Both the position numbers and the translations under genes were made by a program. DNA of 64,000 bases, taken from contig DATMBG010000022.1 of the NCBI GenBank assembly GCA_035559535.1, positions 256,568 through 320,567 on the forward strand, read 5' to 3'. The notes under the pieces were generated by a model. That model worked only from the letters and a program-made list of their open reading frames with translations, had not been told where the DNA came from and ran no database searches. Within the stretch, counting starts at the first letter, position 1, and each line of letters starts with the position of its first letter. Positions 45,904 through 53,689 of the stretch are shown one piece after another. The stretch comes from Candidatus Limnocylindrales bacterium. Its GTDB lineage: Bacteria; Moduliflexota; Moduliflexia; Moduliflexales; JAUQPW01.

Positions 45904-46836
45904 ATGAGGAAGGAGAACATGACCTTGGCCTTGCCGCTTGTCATAAGGGAATCTCAAGGTCTTTATCGTTCCAAGATCCCCATTGGCTGTACAAGAACCT
46001 GCTTGTGCCCATCCAATCATATAAACTGCCTGACGGCAAAGGAGTGGATCAAATGCCAGCTTGGGATTTGGCAATTCTTTTATGAGGGTGGGGATATTCG
46101 TGACAAAAACGTCCATCCGGCGACATTCCCGATTGCCCTTTCCAAAAGGGTCATCGGTCTCTTTACACACGAAGGTGAACTTGTCCTCGACCCATTCGTA
46201 GGAAGTGGTACGACCCTTGTGACGGCAAGAGATTTGAATCGAAATGCCATAGGCTTTGACCTCCAAGAAAAGTATATTAATCTTTGCATTGAACGCCTGG
46301 CTTCTGGTAATTTGTTCAACCGTGCTCAACAATTAGCCGTTCAAGATGATGCAAGAAACATCCCGGCCTACCTGAACCCCGAAACGGTCAGTCTGATTTG
46401 GACCTCTCCACCTTATGCTAATCTATTAAATAGAAAACGCCTCAATAAATCCAGACGTGACCGACGCAATGAACAGTTTGGAAGGATCGAACAGTACTCA
46501 CAAGATCCGCGGGACTTAGGCACCATGCCCCTTGAAGAGTATACGAAAGCTATGGGGGACATTTTCGAAGCCTTGCTGCCTTTGCTCAGACCCAAGGCGC
46601 ATTGCGTTATCAACGTCCCGGACATGTGGTGGGAAGATCGGCGTATCACCCTTCACGTTGCTCTCATTGAAGAGTTACGAAAGCGAGGGTATGAACTCAG
46701 GAATATCATCATTTGGGATAAAACGAATATTGTGAACAAGATAGGTATATTCGGTTGGCCGAGCAATTATATTACTATGGGGACAACGTTTGAGTATCTC
46801 TTGGATTTCTGGAGGCCACCGAATGGAACTCTATAA
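45904..46836 (+). CDS. Orphan site-specific DNA methyltransferase (N4/N6 amino type)
   Basis: This 310-residue protein has a SAM-binding region first (HPATFPIALSKRV, then LDPFVGSGTTLVTARDLNR, about residues 80-120) and the catalytic motif TSPPY later (about residue 163). The usual beta-class order is reversed, so the fold is permuted. The rest holds a likely target-recognition part (RLNKSRRDRRNEQF) and a conserved C-terminus (GIFGWPSNYITMG). TSPPY suggests methylation of cytosine N4 or adenine N6. No restriction endonuclease is next to it, so it may serve regulation or be an orphan. ATG 45904 has a GGGAGG site 8 bases upstream. Confidence 0.8.
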   Translation: MRKENMTLALPLVIRESQGLYRSKIPIGCTRTCLCPSNHINCLTAKEWIKCQLGIWQFFYEGGDIRDKNVHPATFPIALSKRVIGLFTHEGELVLDPFVGSGTTLVTARDLNRNAIGFDLQEKYINLCIERLASGNLFNRAQQLAVQDDARNIPAYLNPETVSLIWTSPPYANLLNRKRLNKSRRDRRNEQFGRIEQYSQDPRDLGTMPLEEYTKAMGDIFEALLPLLRPKAHCVINVPDMWWEDRRITLHVALIEELRKRGYELRNIIIWDKTNIVNKIGIFGWPSNYITMGTTFEYLLDFWRPPNGTL

Positions 46837-46909
46837 AAGATGAACTGATAGACATAGGGCTTTGTTTACTTAGTTTTACTTGACTTTTAAACGGCCCTCA
46901 CCCCCGGCC

Positions 46910-47031
46910 CCTCTAACCTCCCCCTCACCCTCTCCACTTGTGGAGAGGAGGTGGGGGGGGTTAGGGGGGATTAGGGAGTTGATCTGGGGATTTGCCGGCT
47001 CCCCTCTCCCACGCTGTGGGAGAGGGGCCGG
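46910..47031. repeat. Two C-rich palindromes (CCCCTCTCCC family)
   Basis: The first, about 46910-46970, pairs CTCACCCTCTCCAC with its complement around a short loop. The second pairs 46995-47012 with 47016-47031 (CCCCTCTCCCAC core). They fill the gap between the methyltransferase and ridA-like genes. Confidence 0.75.
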
Positions 47032-47080
47032 GGGGAGGGGAAATCAGACAGCTTTTTCAATAAAATCATAGGGAGAGAAT

Positions 47081-47503
47081 ATGGAGAGAAAAAACATATC
47101 AACGGGAACTCCTTGGGAACCGATAGTAGGATATTCCCGGGCCGTCCGGATAGGGCCCTTTGTCCACATATCGGGAACGACCGCCACCGATGAAACCGGT
47201 CGAATCATAGGCCTGGGGGATCCTTACGCCCAGACCGTCCAGGCCCTTCGAAATATTGAATCAGCTCTACGCCAGGCCGGAGCCGGCTTAAAGGATGTGG
47301 TTCGTACCCGGATTTATGTGGTCAATATCCAGGATTGGGAGAAAATCGGGAAAGCCCATGGAGAATTCTTCCGTGAAATTCGACCGGCTACCAGTATGGT
47401 AGAAGTAAGCCGATTAATTGCTCCGGAGATGCTGGTGGAGATCGAAGCAGATGCTTTTATTTCAGAAGGAGGGCAGGAAGGGTCTTCTGCCGAGACACTT
47501 TAA
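47081..47503 (+). CDS. RidA (YjgF/YER057c) family protein
   Basis: This 140-residue protein has the RidA fold. [16 protein letters not shown], the catalytic Arg in [10 protein letters not shown], and [14 protein letters not shown] at the C-terminus are visible. Family members hydrolyse reactive enamine/imine intermediates made by PLP enzymes. It has small differences from canonical RidA and may belong to another Rid subgroup. It precedes the methylmalonyl-CoA mutase gene by 118 bases. Confidence 0.88.
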   Translation: MERKNISTGTPWEPIVGYSRAVRIGPFVHISGTTATDETGRIIGLGDPYAQTVQALRNIESALRQAGAGLKDVVRTRIYVVNIQDWEKIGKAHGEFFREIRPATSMVEVSRLIAPEMLVEIEADAFISEGGQEGSSAETL

Positions 47504-47621
47504 GCTGCCTTTATAAATTGCAGGATTTATCAGAAATCCTGACCGGGGATGGCCACCTTCGGCAGGCGGGTTTTTGGGCGTTGGGGCTCGAAGATACGTC
47601 TGAAGGGGCGGACATCCAGAA

Positions 47622-49307
47622 ATGAGATCCATGTACGACCTCATCAAGTTAAATGAACTTAAAAAAGCTAAAGAAACCTGGGAAACTAACCTATCCAAGA
47701 AACTCGCACAGACGCCTGAAAGGAAAAAAGAATTTAAGACTCCCTCCGGGATTGAAATGAAGCGGGTTTTTACCCCGGAAGATATCCAGGATCTGGACTA
47801 TCTGGAAAATCTAAACTTCCCCGGCAGTTACCCTTTTACCCGAGGCGTTCAGCCGACCATGTACCGGGGACGGCTCTGGACCATGCGGCAATATGCCGGA
47901 TTTGCCACGGCAGAGGAGTCCAATAAACGTTACCGGTATCTGCTGGAACAGGGCCAGACCGGATTAAGTATCGCTTTCGATCTTCCCACCCAGATGGGAT
48001 ATGATTCTGATGATCCTCGGGCTTTTGGAGAAGTGGGAAAAGTCGGGGTAGCTATTGATTCTCTGGAAGATATGGAAATTTTATTGAAGGGAATCCCTTT
48101 AGATAAGGTCAGCACTTCTATGACCATCAACTCCACAGCAGCTATTCTTTTAGCTATGTATATCGCCGTAGCAGAAAAGCAGGGGGTTCCCTCGGAAAAA
48201 CTGCGGGGAACGATTCAGAACGATTTACTGAAAGAATATATTGCCCGAGGTACCTATATTTACCCCCCGGAACCCTCCATGCGGATTATTACCGACATCT
48301 TTGCCTTTGCCAAAGACCACGTTCCCAATTGGAACACCATCAGCATCAGCGGGTACCATATTCGGGAAGCCGGAGCCACGGCAGTTCAAGAAGTTGCTTT
48401 TACCTTAGCCAACGGAATTGCTTACGTAGAAGCAGCTCTCAAAGCGGGTCTGGCGGTAGATGATTTTGCTCCTCAACTCTCATTTTTCTTTAATGTCCAC
48501 AATAACTTCCTGGAAGAAGTAGCCAAGTTTCGGGCAGCTCGAAGGATGTGGGCCAGGATTATGAAAGAGCGTTTCAAAGCCCAAGATCCGAGGTCCATGA
48601 TGCTACGATTCCATGCCCAAACGGCCGGAAGTTCTCTGACGGCGCAGCAGCCAGATAATAATGTAGTACGGGTAGCTTTACAGGCCCTGGCAGCTGTTTT
48701 CGGTGGTGCCCAATCCCTCCATACCAATTCCCGAGATGAAGCTTTGGCCCTTCCCACCGAAGACTCTGTACGTATCGCCCTGAGAACGCAACAAATCATT
48801 GCTTATGAAACAGGCGTGGCGGATACCGTTGATCCCCTGGCCGGTTCTTACACCATAGAAGCCCTTACCTGTGAAATTGAAACACGGGCCTGGGCCTACC
48901 TTCATAAAATCGATGAGCTGGGAGGTATGATCCGGGCCATCGAATCCGGATATGTCCAGAGGGAAATCCAGGAAAGTGCCTACCAGTACCAAAAAAGTAT
49001 TGAAAATAAAGAACAAATTATCGTAGGGGTTAATGAGTTTGTCATGGAAGAACGGATACCCTTTGAGATTCTCAAACTCGATCCGGAGTTGGAAAAAGCC
49101 CAGGTGCGGCGGGTTCAAGAGCTCCGGAAGCGTCGAGATAATGAAGCGGTTAAATCGGCTCTAACCCGTTTAAAACAGGTCGCCCAGGGAACCGATAACC
49201 TCATGCCTGCAATCCTGGATGCGGTTAAATGCTATACCACCCTGGGAGAGATCTCCCATGCTTTACGGGAAGTGTTTGGAGAGTATCACGAATCGATTGT
49301 ATTTTAA
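47622..49307 (+). CDS. Methylmalonyl-CoA mutase large subunit (catalytic domain only)
   Basis: This 561-residue protein is the TIM-barrel catalytic subunit. [19 protein letters not shown] and [14 protein letters not shown] bind the CoA thioester; [37 protein letters not shown] and [19 protein letters not shown] are also typical. It rearranges methylmalonyl-CoA to succinyl-CoA using adenosylcobalamin. The B12-binding domain is absent, as in two-subunit mutases, and its partner gene is not in the window. It could be a related acyl-CoA mutase (isobutyryl or ethylmalonyl type), but the [15 protein letters not shown] stretch favours methylmalonyl-CoA. Confidence 0.9.
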   Translation: MRSMYDLIKLNELKKAKETWETNLSKKLAQTPERKKEFKTPSGIEMKRVFTPEDIQDLDYLENLNFPGSYPFTRGVQPTMYRGRLWTMRQYAGFATAEESNKRYRYLLEQGQTGLSIAFDLPTQMGYDSDDPRAFGEVGKVGVAIDSLEDMEILLKGIPLDKVSTSMTINSTAAILLAMYIAVAEKQGVPSEKLRGTIQNDLLKEYIARGTYIYPPEPSMRIITDIFAFAKDHVPNWNTISISGYHIREAGATAVQEVAFTLANGIAYVEAALKAGLAVDDFAPQLSFFFNVHNNFLEEVAKFRAARRMWARIMKERFKAQDPRSMMLRFHAQTAGSSLTAQQPDNNVVRVALQALAAVFGGAQSLHTNSRDEALALPTEDSVRIALRTQQIIAYETGVADTVDPLAGSYTIEALTCEIETRAWAYLHKIDELGGMIRAIESGYVQREIQESAYQYQKSIENKEQIIVGVNEFVMEERIPFEILKLDPELEKAQVRRVQELRKRRDNEAVKSALTRLKQVAQGTDNLMPAILDAVKCYTTLGEISHALREVFGEYHESIVF

Positions 49308-49316
49308 GGGGAATAT

Positions 49317-49380
49317 TGTCTATGGCCCGAGGTCCAGGGTTGATAGGACCTCCCATGGACCACGGATCATAGACCACAGA
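49317..49380. repeat. Intergenic inverted repeat (GTCTATGG/GGTCCATGG type)
   Basis: The left arm starts GTCTATGGCCCGAGGTCCAG and the right arm holds ATGGACCACGGATCATAGAC; they match at roughly 17 of 20 positions. The right arm continues as GACCA-type short tandem units up to the first plausible codon of the pseudouridine synthase. Confidence 0.75.
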
Positions 49381-49382
49381 CC

Positions 49383-50324
49383 ATTAAACAGAGTTTTACC
49401 CTTCGCGTTCTCGATTCAGATGCCCATCAACGGTTGGATACCTTCCTTGCCCACCGGTCCGATGTATCTTTATCCCGATCCCAGGCTGCAAAACTTATTA
49501 AACAGGAGCGGGTTCGGGTGAACGGCCGTCCGGTAAAGCCCAGTTACGAAGTGCAGGTAGGAGATTGGATTGAGGTAGATCTGCCGGAACCGGAACCGCT
49601 GGAACTCGTTCCCGAAGAAATCCCTTTAGATATTCTCTATGAAGATGAAGCCCTTATCGTTTTGAACAAACCGGCGGGCCTGGTGGTGCATCCGGCACCT
49701 GGACACCCAAAAGGAACCCTTGTCCATGCCTTACTGGCCCATTGCCAGAATCTTTCGGGGATCGGAGGGGTCCAAAGACCCGGTATTGTCCATCGACTGG
49801 ATCGAGATACTTCCGGAGTTATGCTGATAGCTAAAACTGATCAGGCCCATCAAAGCCTTTCTACCCAACTGAAGAATCGGGAGATCATCAAGGAATATCT
49901 GGCCGTTGTTCATGGAATTTTTAAAGATAAAAAAGGGACTCTTTCCACAGTGATCGGACGGCATACCCATGATCGTAAGAAAATGTCCGTCTTTACCCGG
50001 CAGGGTCGTCCGGCCGTTACTTCCTATGAAGTGATTGAAGAATTTCCCAATTATTCGCTGGTGAAAATCCAGATCCACACCGGACGTACCCATCAAATCC
50101 GGGTCCATATGAAATATCTGAACCATCCTGTGGTAGGAGATCCTTTGTATGGAAGAGGTGCTAAAGATCAGGCCCTTATCCAGCGCCAGGCCCTCCATGC
50201 AAAACGTATCACTTTTAAACATCCGGTAACCGATCACCCCCTGGAGTTTGTGGCACCCCTACCGCAAGATATGAAAAATCTCCTTGAAAAGCTGCGAGCC
50301 TCATATGGAACTCAATCTCATTAA
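49383..50324 (+). CDS. rluD: RluA-family 23S rRNA pseudouridine synthase (RluD-like)
   Basis: This protein of about 313 residues has an N-terminal S4 RNA-binding domain (SRSQAAKLIKQERVRVNG) and a pseudouridine synthase domain with the catalytic Asp in GIVHRLDRDTSGVM, plus the VHPAPGHPKGTLVHALL and GRTHQIRVHMKYL motifs. It isomerises uridines in 23S rRNA; the exact site is inferred from resemblance to RluD. The family N-terminus (FTLRVLDSDAHQRLDTFLA) is encoded upstream of the first normal start, TTG 49434. No ATG, GTG or TTG lies between the stop at 49344-49346 and 49434, so ATT 49383 or an altered 5' end must be considered. Its last 20 bases overlap the next gene. Confidence 0.88.
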   Translation: MKQSFTLRVLDSDAHQRLDTFLAHRSDVSLSRSQAAKLIKQERVRVNGRPVKPSYEVQVGDWIEVDLPEPEPLELVPEEIPLDILYEDEALIVLNKPAGLVVHPAPGHPKGTLVHALLAHCQNLSGIGGVQRPGIVHRLDRDTSGVMLIAKTDQAHQSLSTQLKNREIIKEYLAVVHGIFKDKKGTLSTVIGRHTHDRKKMSVFTRQGRPAVTSYEVIEEFPNYSLVKIQIHTGRTHQIRVHMKYLNHPVVGDPLYGRGAKDQALIQRQALHAKRITFKHPVTDHPLEFVAPLPQDMKNLLEKLRASYGTQSH

Positions 50325-51630
50325 ATTTAGAGTCGGTGGAGTAGATTTTGGAATTTCCGTTGAGGAAGTCCAGGAGGTTATCTTCTATCCTAAACTGCGC
50401 CCATTACCAAGACCTCTACCCCCTGTTAAAGGGGTCTTCGAATTTCGCAATAGCCTGATCCTTCTCGTGGATCTACGGAAAAGATTGGGATTAGACTTTA
50501 CCGGTTTAACACGCAATACCCGGGTGATTGTAGCCAGATTAACCCAGGGACTTACGGGAATACTCGTGGAATCCCTCTCAGACTTCAAACGTATATCAAC
50601 AGAGTCTCTCCTCCCTCCCATTCCTTTGGCCGGATTCGGTGAAGACCTTTTGAAGGGAATTTATTTACAGGACGATGAGATGATCCTGCTTCCCGATTTT
50701 AATAAGATTCTATTTTCATTTATCCGGATCCAGTTGTCACCTCCCAGCCTCTTCGATCGGATAGCCCTTCGACATAAATTTAATAAAGGTCCGTTAACTT
50801 CGATCCTGGAAGAAATTTATACCCACCGGCAGATACCTTTTTCGACGACGCAGGCCAAGATACTTGCCAGATCCCTGGATCTGCCTGTTACCCAACTTTG
50901 TAAAATAACCTCCTTCTATCAGCGGTTTCATCCTATCTCCCCTCCCATTGAGTCCCTTGAAAGCCCGAGAATAGCCCAATTTGGGGATCAGGAATATCTC
51001 CAGCTTTCTCAACGTTTAGAAGAAGAGGAAAGAAAAGGAAAATTAAACCTTCTGGAGATAGAATCCCATAAGGAATCCCAAGATCTTATGGAGAGATGGG
51101 ATAGTTTCCTGGATAGAAATCCCTTTGACTTACCAAAGCCGGGCCCTAAGCAAGAAGCAAGGAACAAGACGCGAAGTTTTCTTGCTTCCCACCTCTTACC
51201 CCTGGTCACGGATTCTGGGAAGCAAATCCCTTTAACCCGATATAGAGATTTGGCCCGGAGACTGGATCTACCTACCCCCCAACTTGCGCATTTTATCTCC
51301 TTCTATAAAGGAAGTAGGGACAGGAAAATGAGCAAAGAGGATAAAGGGGAGGCCGCTGAGGTTAAATCGAAACCTGAGCTTTCTGTTAAGACCCTTTCGG
51401 AAGATCTTTTATCCGATAAGAACCAACCCTTACCGGAGGTACTTTATACCATTCTGGACCGACAAGGCTCTATCACCCCTGAAGATATTCGATTTATCAG
51501 TCGGGTTCGAAACCTTCCTGCCACGCAAGTCTACAAACTGGTTTCCTTTTTGTACGGGACGGAGGTCATTTTGAAAACAGAAAACTTGACAAGGAACCCG
51601 CAGGCAGTAGATAATGCCGGCTATAAATAA
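50305..51630 (+). CDS. CheW domain fused to repeated NuoE-N-terminus-like helical modules
   Basis: This 441-residue protein has an N-terminal CheW-like domain (residues 1-150): ELNLIKFRVGGVDFGISVEE, GVFEFRNSLILLVDLRKRLG and GILVESLSDFKRI. After that come three helical modules of about 48 residues, near residues 161-210, 288-339 and 372-421. They share a pattern of L..IL....IP...A..LA..L.LP..Q....SFY (for example ILARSLDLPVTQLCKITSFY and LARRLDLPTPQLAHFISFYK). That pattern is the signature of the N-terminal bundle of NuoE/HydC, but the cysteine-bearing thioredoxin part of NuoE is missing. ATG 50305 overlaps rluD by 20 bases. The next two genes are NuoF- and HydA-like, so it probably docks on that complex and links it to signalling; this is inference. 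Confidence 0.75.
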   Translation: MELNLIKFRVGGVDFGISVEEVQEVIFYPKLRPLPRPLPPVKGVFEFRNSLILLVDLRKRLGLDFTGLTRNTRVIVARLTQGLTGILVESLSDFKRISTESLLPPIPLAGFGEDLLKGIYLQDDEMILLPDFNKILFSFIRIQLSPPSLFDRIALRHKFNKGPLTSILEEIYTHRQIPFSTTQAKILARSLDLPVTQLCKITSFYQRFHPISPPIESLESPRIAQFGDQEYLQLSQRLEEEERKGKLNLLEIESHKESQDLMERWDSFLDRNPFDLPKPGPKQEARNKTRSFLASHLLPLVTDSGKQIPLTRYRDLARRLDLPTPQLAHFISFYKGSRDRKMSKEDKGEAAEVKSKPELSVKTLSEDLLSDKNQPLPEVLYTILDRQGSITPEDIRFISRVRNLPATQVYKLVSFLYGTEVILKTENLTRNPQAVDNAGYK

Positions 51631-51665
51631 AAGGAAGATATTTCTCAAAAGTTCAGGTATTCTGA

Positions 51666-51866
51666 AAGCAGATTTTAAAATTTTGGGGTGAAAGACATCC
51701 GGGGAGCGAGGGAAATTTATTTCCGGTTCTGAATAAGATAAAAAAGGAATCAGGATCTCTGACCCTGGATGAGGCTAAACATGTGGCTTCTTTACAAGAT
51801 ATTTCCCATGTCCGGCTTCATAAGCTTCTCATAGTTTATAACGTAAGCGTCCCTATGGAACGTTGA
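51666..51866 (+). pseudogene. Detached fourth NuoE-like helical module
   Basis: This 67-codon open stretch has no ATG, GTG or TTG. Its second half encodes LFPVLNKIKKESGSLTLDE followed by HVASLQDISHVRLHKLLIVY, the same module pattern as the three copies in the preceding gene but in another frame. A frameshift, real or in the assembly, between about 51567 and 51725 would explain it. Confidence 0.5.
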
Positions 51867-51895
51867 ACGTTAGATGAACGGTCATTACGCTGATT

Positions 51896-53680
51896 GTGAA
51901 AACCCTTACCGATAAATGTTGTTCAAAATGCTGGGACAGTGAACTCCAACGCTGTCCGGTTTTTACAGAGTGCCAACCTCAACGGCCTTTGTCCCACTGT
52001 CATACAGATGAGGCTTGTATTCGTCAGCGTGAGGAGGTTGTCACCCGACTCCGGTATGGAGCCGGAACTTTGATTCGGGTTGGAGTGGGCACTTGCGGTC
52101 AACAGGCAGGAGCTTCTTCGGTATTGGGAGCTATTTTCATAGAACTTCAACGACGAAATCTTTCCCATGTAAGCCTTTCGATAACGGGATGTCTGGGAAA
52201 TTGCTTCCAGGAAGTTGTGGTTTCCATTTCTCATCCTAAATACCCCACCGTTCTTTACACCCAGGTAAGTGAAGACAGGGTTCCGTATTTGATTTCCGAG
52301 CACATCGAAAAAAAGCGTATTGCCCGGGATTTGGTTTTAGCTCAACTGGAGGAGCCCGGGAAAAAGCCTTTAGGTCATGTTCCGGTCTTCAAAAATCTAG
52401 ATTTTTTCCGAAAGCAGATCTGGCGCGTCTCAGAACGTTGTGGGCATATGGATCCTGAAAGCCTGGACGACTTTTTGTTGCATGGAGGTTTTCTAGGTCT
52501 TTCTAAAACCATCAGAGAAGCTAAGCCGCCGGACCTGTTGAAATTGCTTAAAGAATCTAAGTTAAAGGGTCGTGGGGGGTCTGGAGAAGATGTGGCCGAT
52601 AAATGGGCCCGCGTGGCTGCTGCAGATGGAGAGGAAAAATATATCATCTGTAATGCCCATGAAGGAGATCCGGCCTCCTTTAAGGATCGAAGGTTACTGG
52701 AAAGTGATCCCCTGGGGGTCATAGAGGCTATGACCCTGGCCGGATATACCGTTGGAGCCGGAAAAGGGATTATCTTTCTGAACCCCAGGTATGAACTGGC
52801 TAAAAAACGCTTAGAACTGGCCCTTACGAAGGCACGGGCCTTTAATTACCTGGGGAAAGAAATTCTCGGCTCGAACTTTTCTTTTGATATCGAGATTCGA
52901 TTATCCCCAGGAGATTACCTGTCGGGAGAGGAAACTTCTTTGGTTACTTTCCTGGAAGGTAAAGCCGGGGTTAGAAGGGTCCCACCTCCCTTAACCAGCC
53001 AGGGTCTGTGGAATCTTCCTACGTTGATCCACAACGTAGAAACCCTCTTGAACATACCCCTTTTGGTGGTCAAAGGGGTTGATTGGTTTCGTGAACAGGG
53101 TACCGGGAACAGTCCGGGAACTCGATGCTGGACCTTATCCGGATGCCTTCAACGGAGGGGGATCGTAGAAGCTCCCGTCGGTATTTCGATTCAAGATCTG
53201 CTGGATATGGGGGGTGGGGCCCTGCCCGGGAAGAAAATTAAAGCCGTTCATGTGGGGGGATATGTGGGAGGTTATCTGCCGGAGAGTCTGTTTCAGACTC
53301 CTTTAGACGACGTGTCCCTGAAAAAATCAGGTATTAGCTTGGGAATCGGATCTCTGGTAGCCCTGGAGGAAACCACGTGTATGGTTCATAAGACCTGGCA
53401 AGACGCTCTTTTTACGGCTAAAGAAGAGTGTGGTCAGTGTACCCCGGGGCGGGAAGGCTCTTATCAGATATCTCGATTTCTGGAGAAAATCTGCCGGGGA
53501 AGAGGAGTCCGAAGTGATCTTCAGAAGCTCAAAGAAATTGCTTTCTATATGCGGGAGGCTTCCATGTGCGCTTATGGGCGCTTTTCCCCTGGACTTATAT
53601 CCAGCTCTCTGGAGTATTTCCACTCTGAGTATGAGGAGCATTTGCAGAAGCACTGCCCGGCAGGGGTTTGTTTTAAATAA
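51896..53680 (+). CDS. HndB/NuoF-like flavoprotein of a hydrogenase-type complex, altered cluster site
   Basis: This 594-residue protein begins with a cysteine-rich stretch (CCSKCWDSELQRC and more, residues 8-42). A [2Fe-2S] thioredoxin-like domain of HndB type follows (VGVGTCGQQAGA, then ITGCLGNCFQE). The NuoF core has FMN/NADH regions (LKGRGGSGEDVADKW, YIICNAHEGDPASFKDRRLL, SGEETSLVTFLEGKAGVRR), then an SLBB segment and the C-terminal cluster domain. The motif normally written CGxCxPCR reads CGQCTPGR, so the third cysteine is Gly (codon 53447-53449). The usual NADEGDP reads NAHEGDP. There is no C-terminal ferredoxin domain. It should pass electrons between NAD(H) and a partner, but cluster N3 may be absent or changed. 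Start GTG 51896 lacks a good ribosome site. Confidence 0.82.
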   Translation: MKTLTDKCCSKCWDSELQRCPVFTECQPQRPLSHCHTDEACIRQREEVVTRLRYGAGTLIRVGVGTCGQQAGASSVLGAIFIELQRRNLSHVSLSITGCLGNCFQEVVVSISHPKYPTVLYTQVSEDRVPYLISEHIEKKRIARDLVLAQLEEPGKKPLGHVPVFKNLDFFRKQIWRVSERCGHMDPESLDDFLLHGGFLGLSKTIREAKPPDLLKLLKESKLKGRGGSGEDVADKWARVAAADGEEKYIICNAHEGDPASFKDRRLLESDPLGVIEAMTLAGYTVGAGKGIIFLNPRYELAKKRLELALTKARAFNYLGKEILGSNFSFDIEIRLSPGDYLSGEETSLVTFLEGKAGVRRVPPPLTSQGLWNLPTLIHNVETLLNIPLLVVKGVDWFREQGTGNSPGTRCWTLSGCLQRRGIVEAPVGISIQDLLDMGGGALPGKKIKAVHVGGYVGGYLPESLFQTPLDDVSLKKSGISLGIGSLVALEETTCMVHKTWQDALFTAKEECGQCTPGREGSYQISRFLEKICRGRGVRSDLQKLKEIAFYMREASMCAYGRFSPGLISSSLEYFHSEYEEHLQKHCPAGVCFK

Positions 53681-53689
53681 GAGGGGAAA

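Noticed and set aside
45838-46332. Long minus-strand open frame opposite the DNA methyltransferase gene
   Set aside because: It lies over conserved methyltransferase motifs on the other strand, has no recognisable domain, and its first part reads through an intergenic region.
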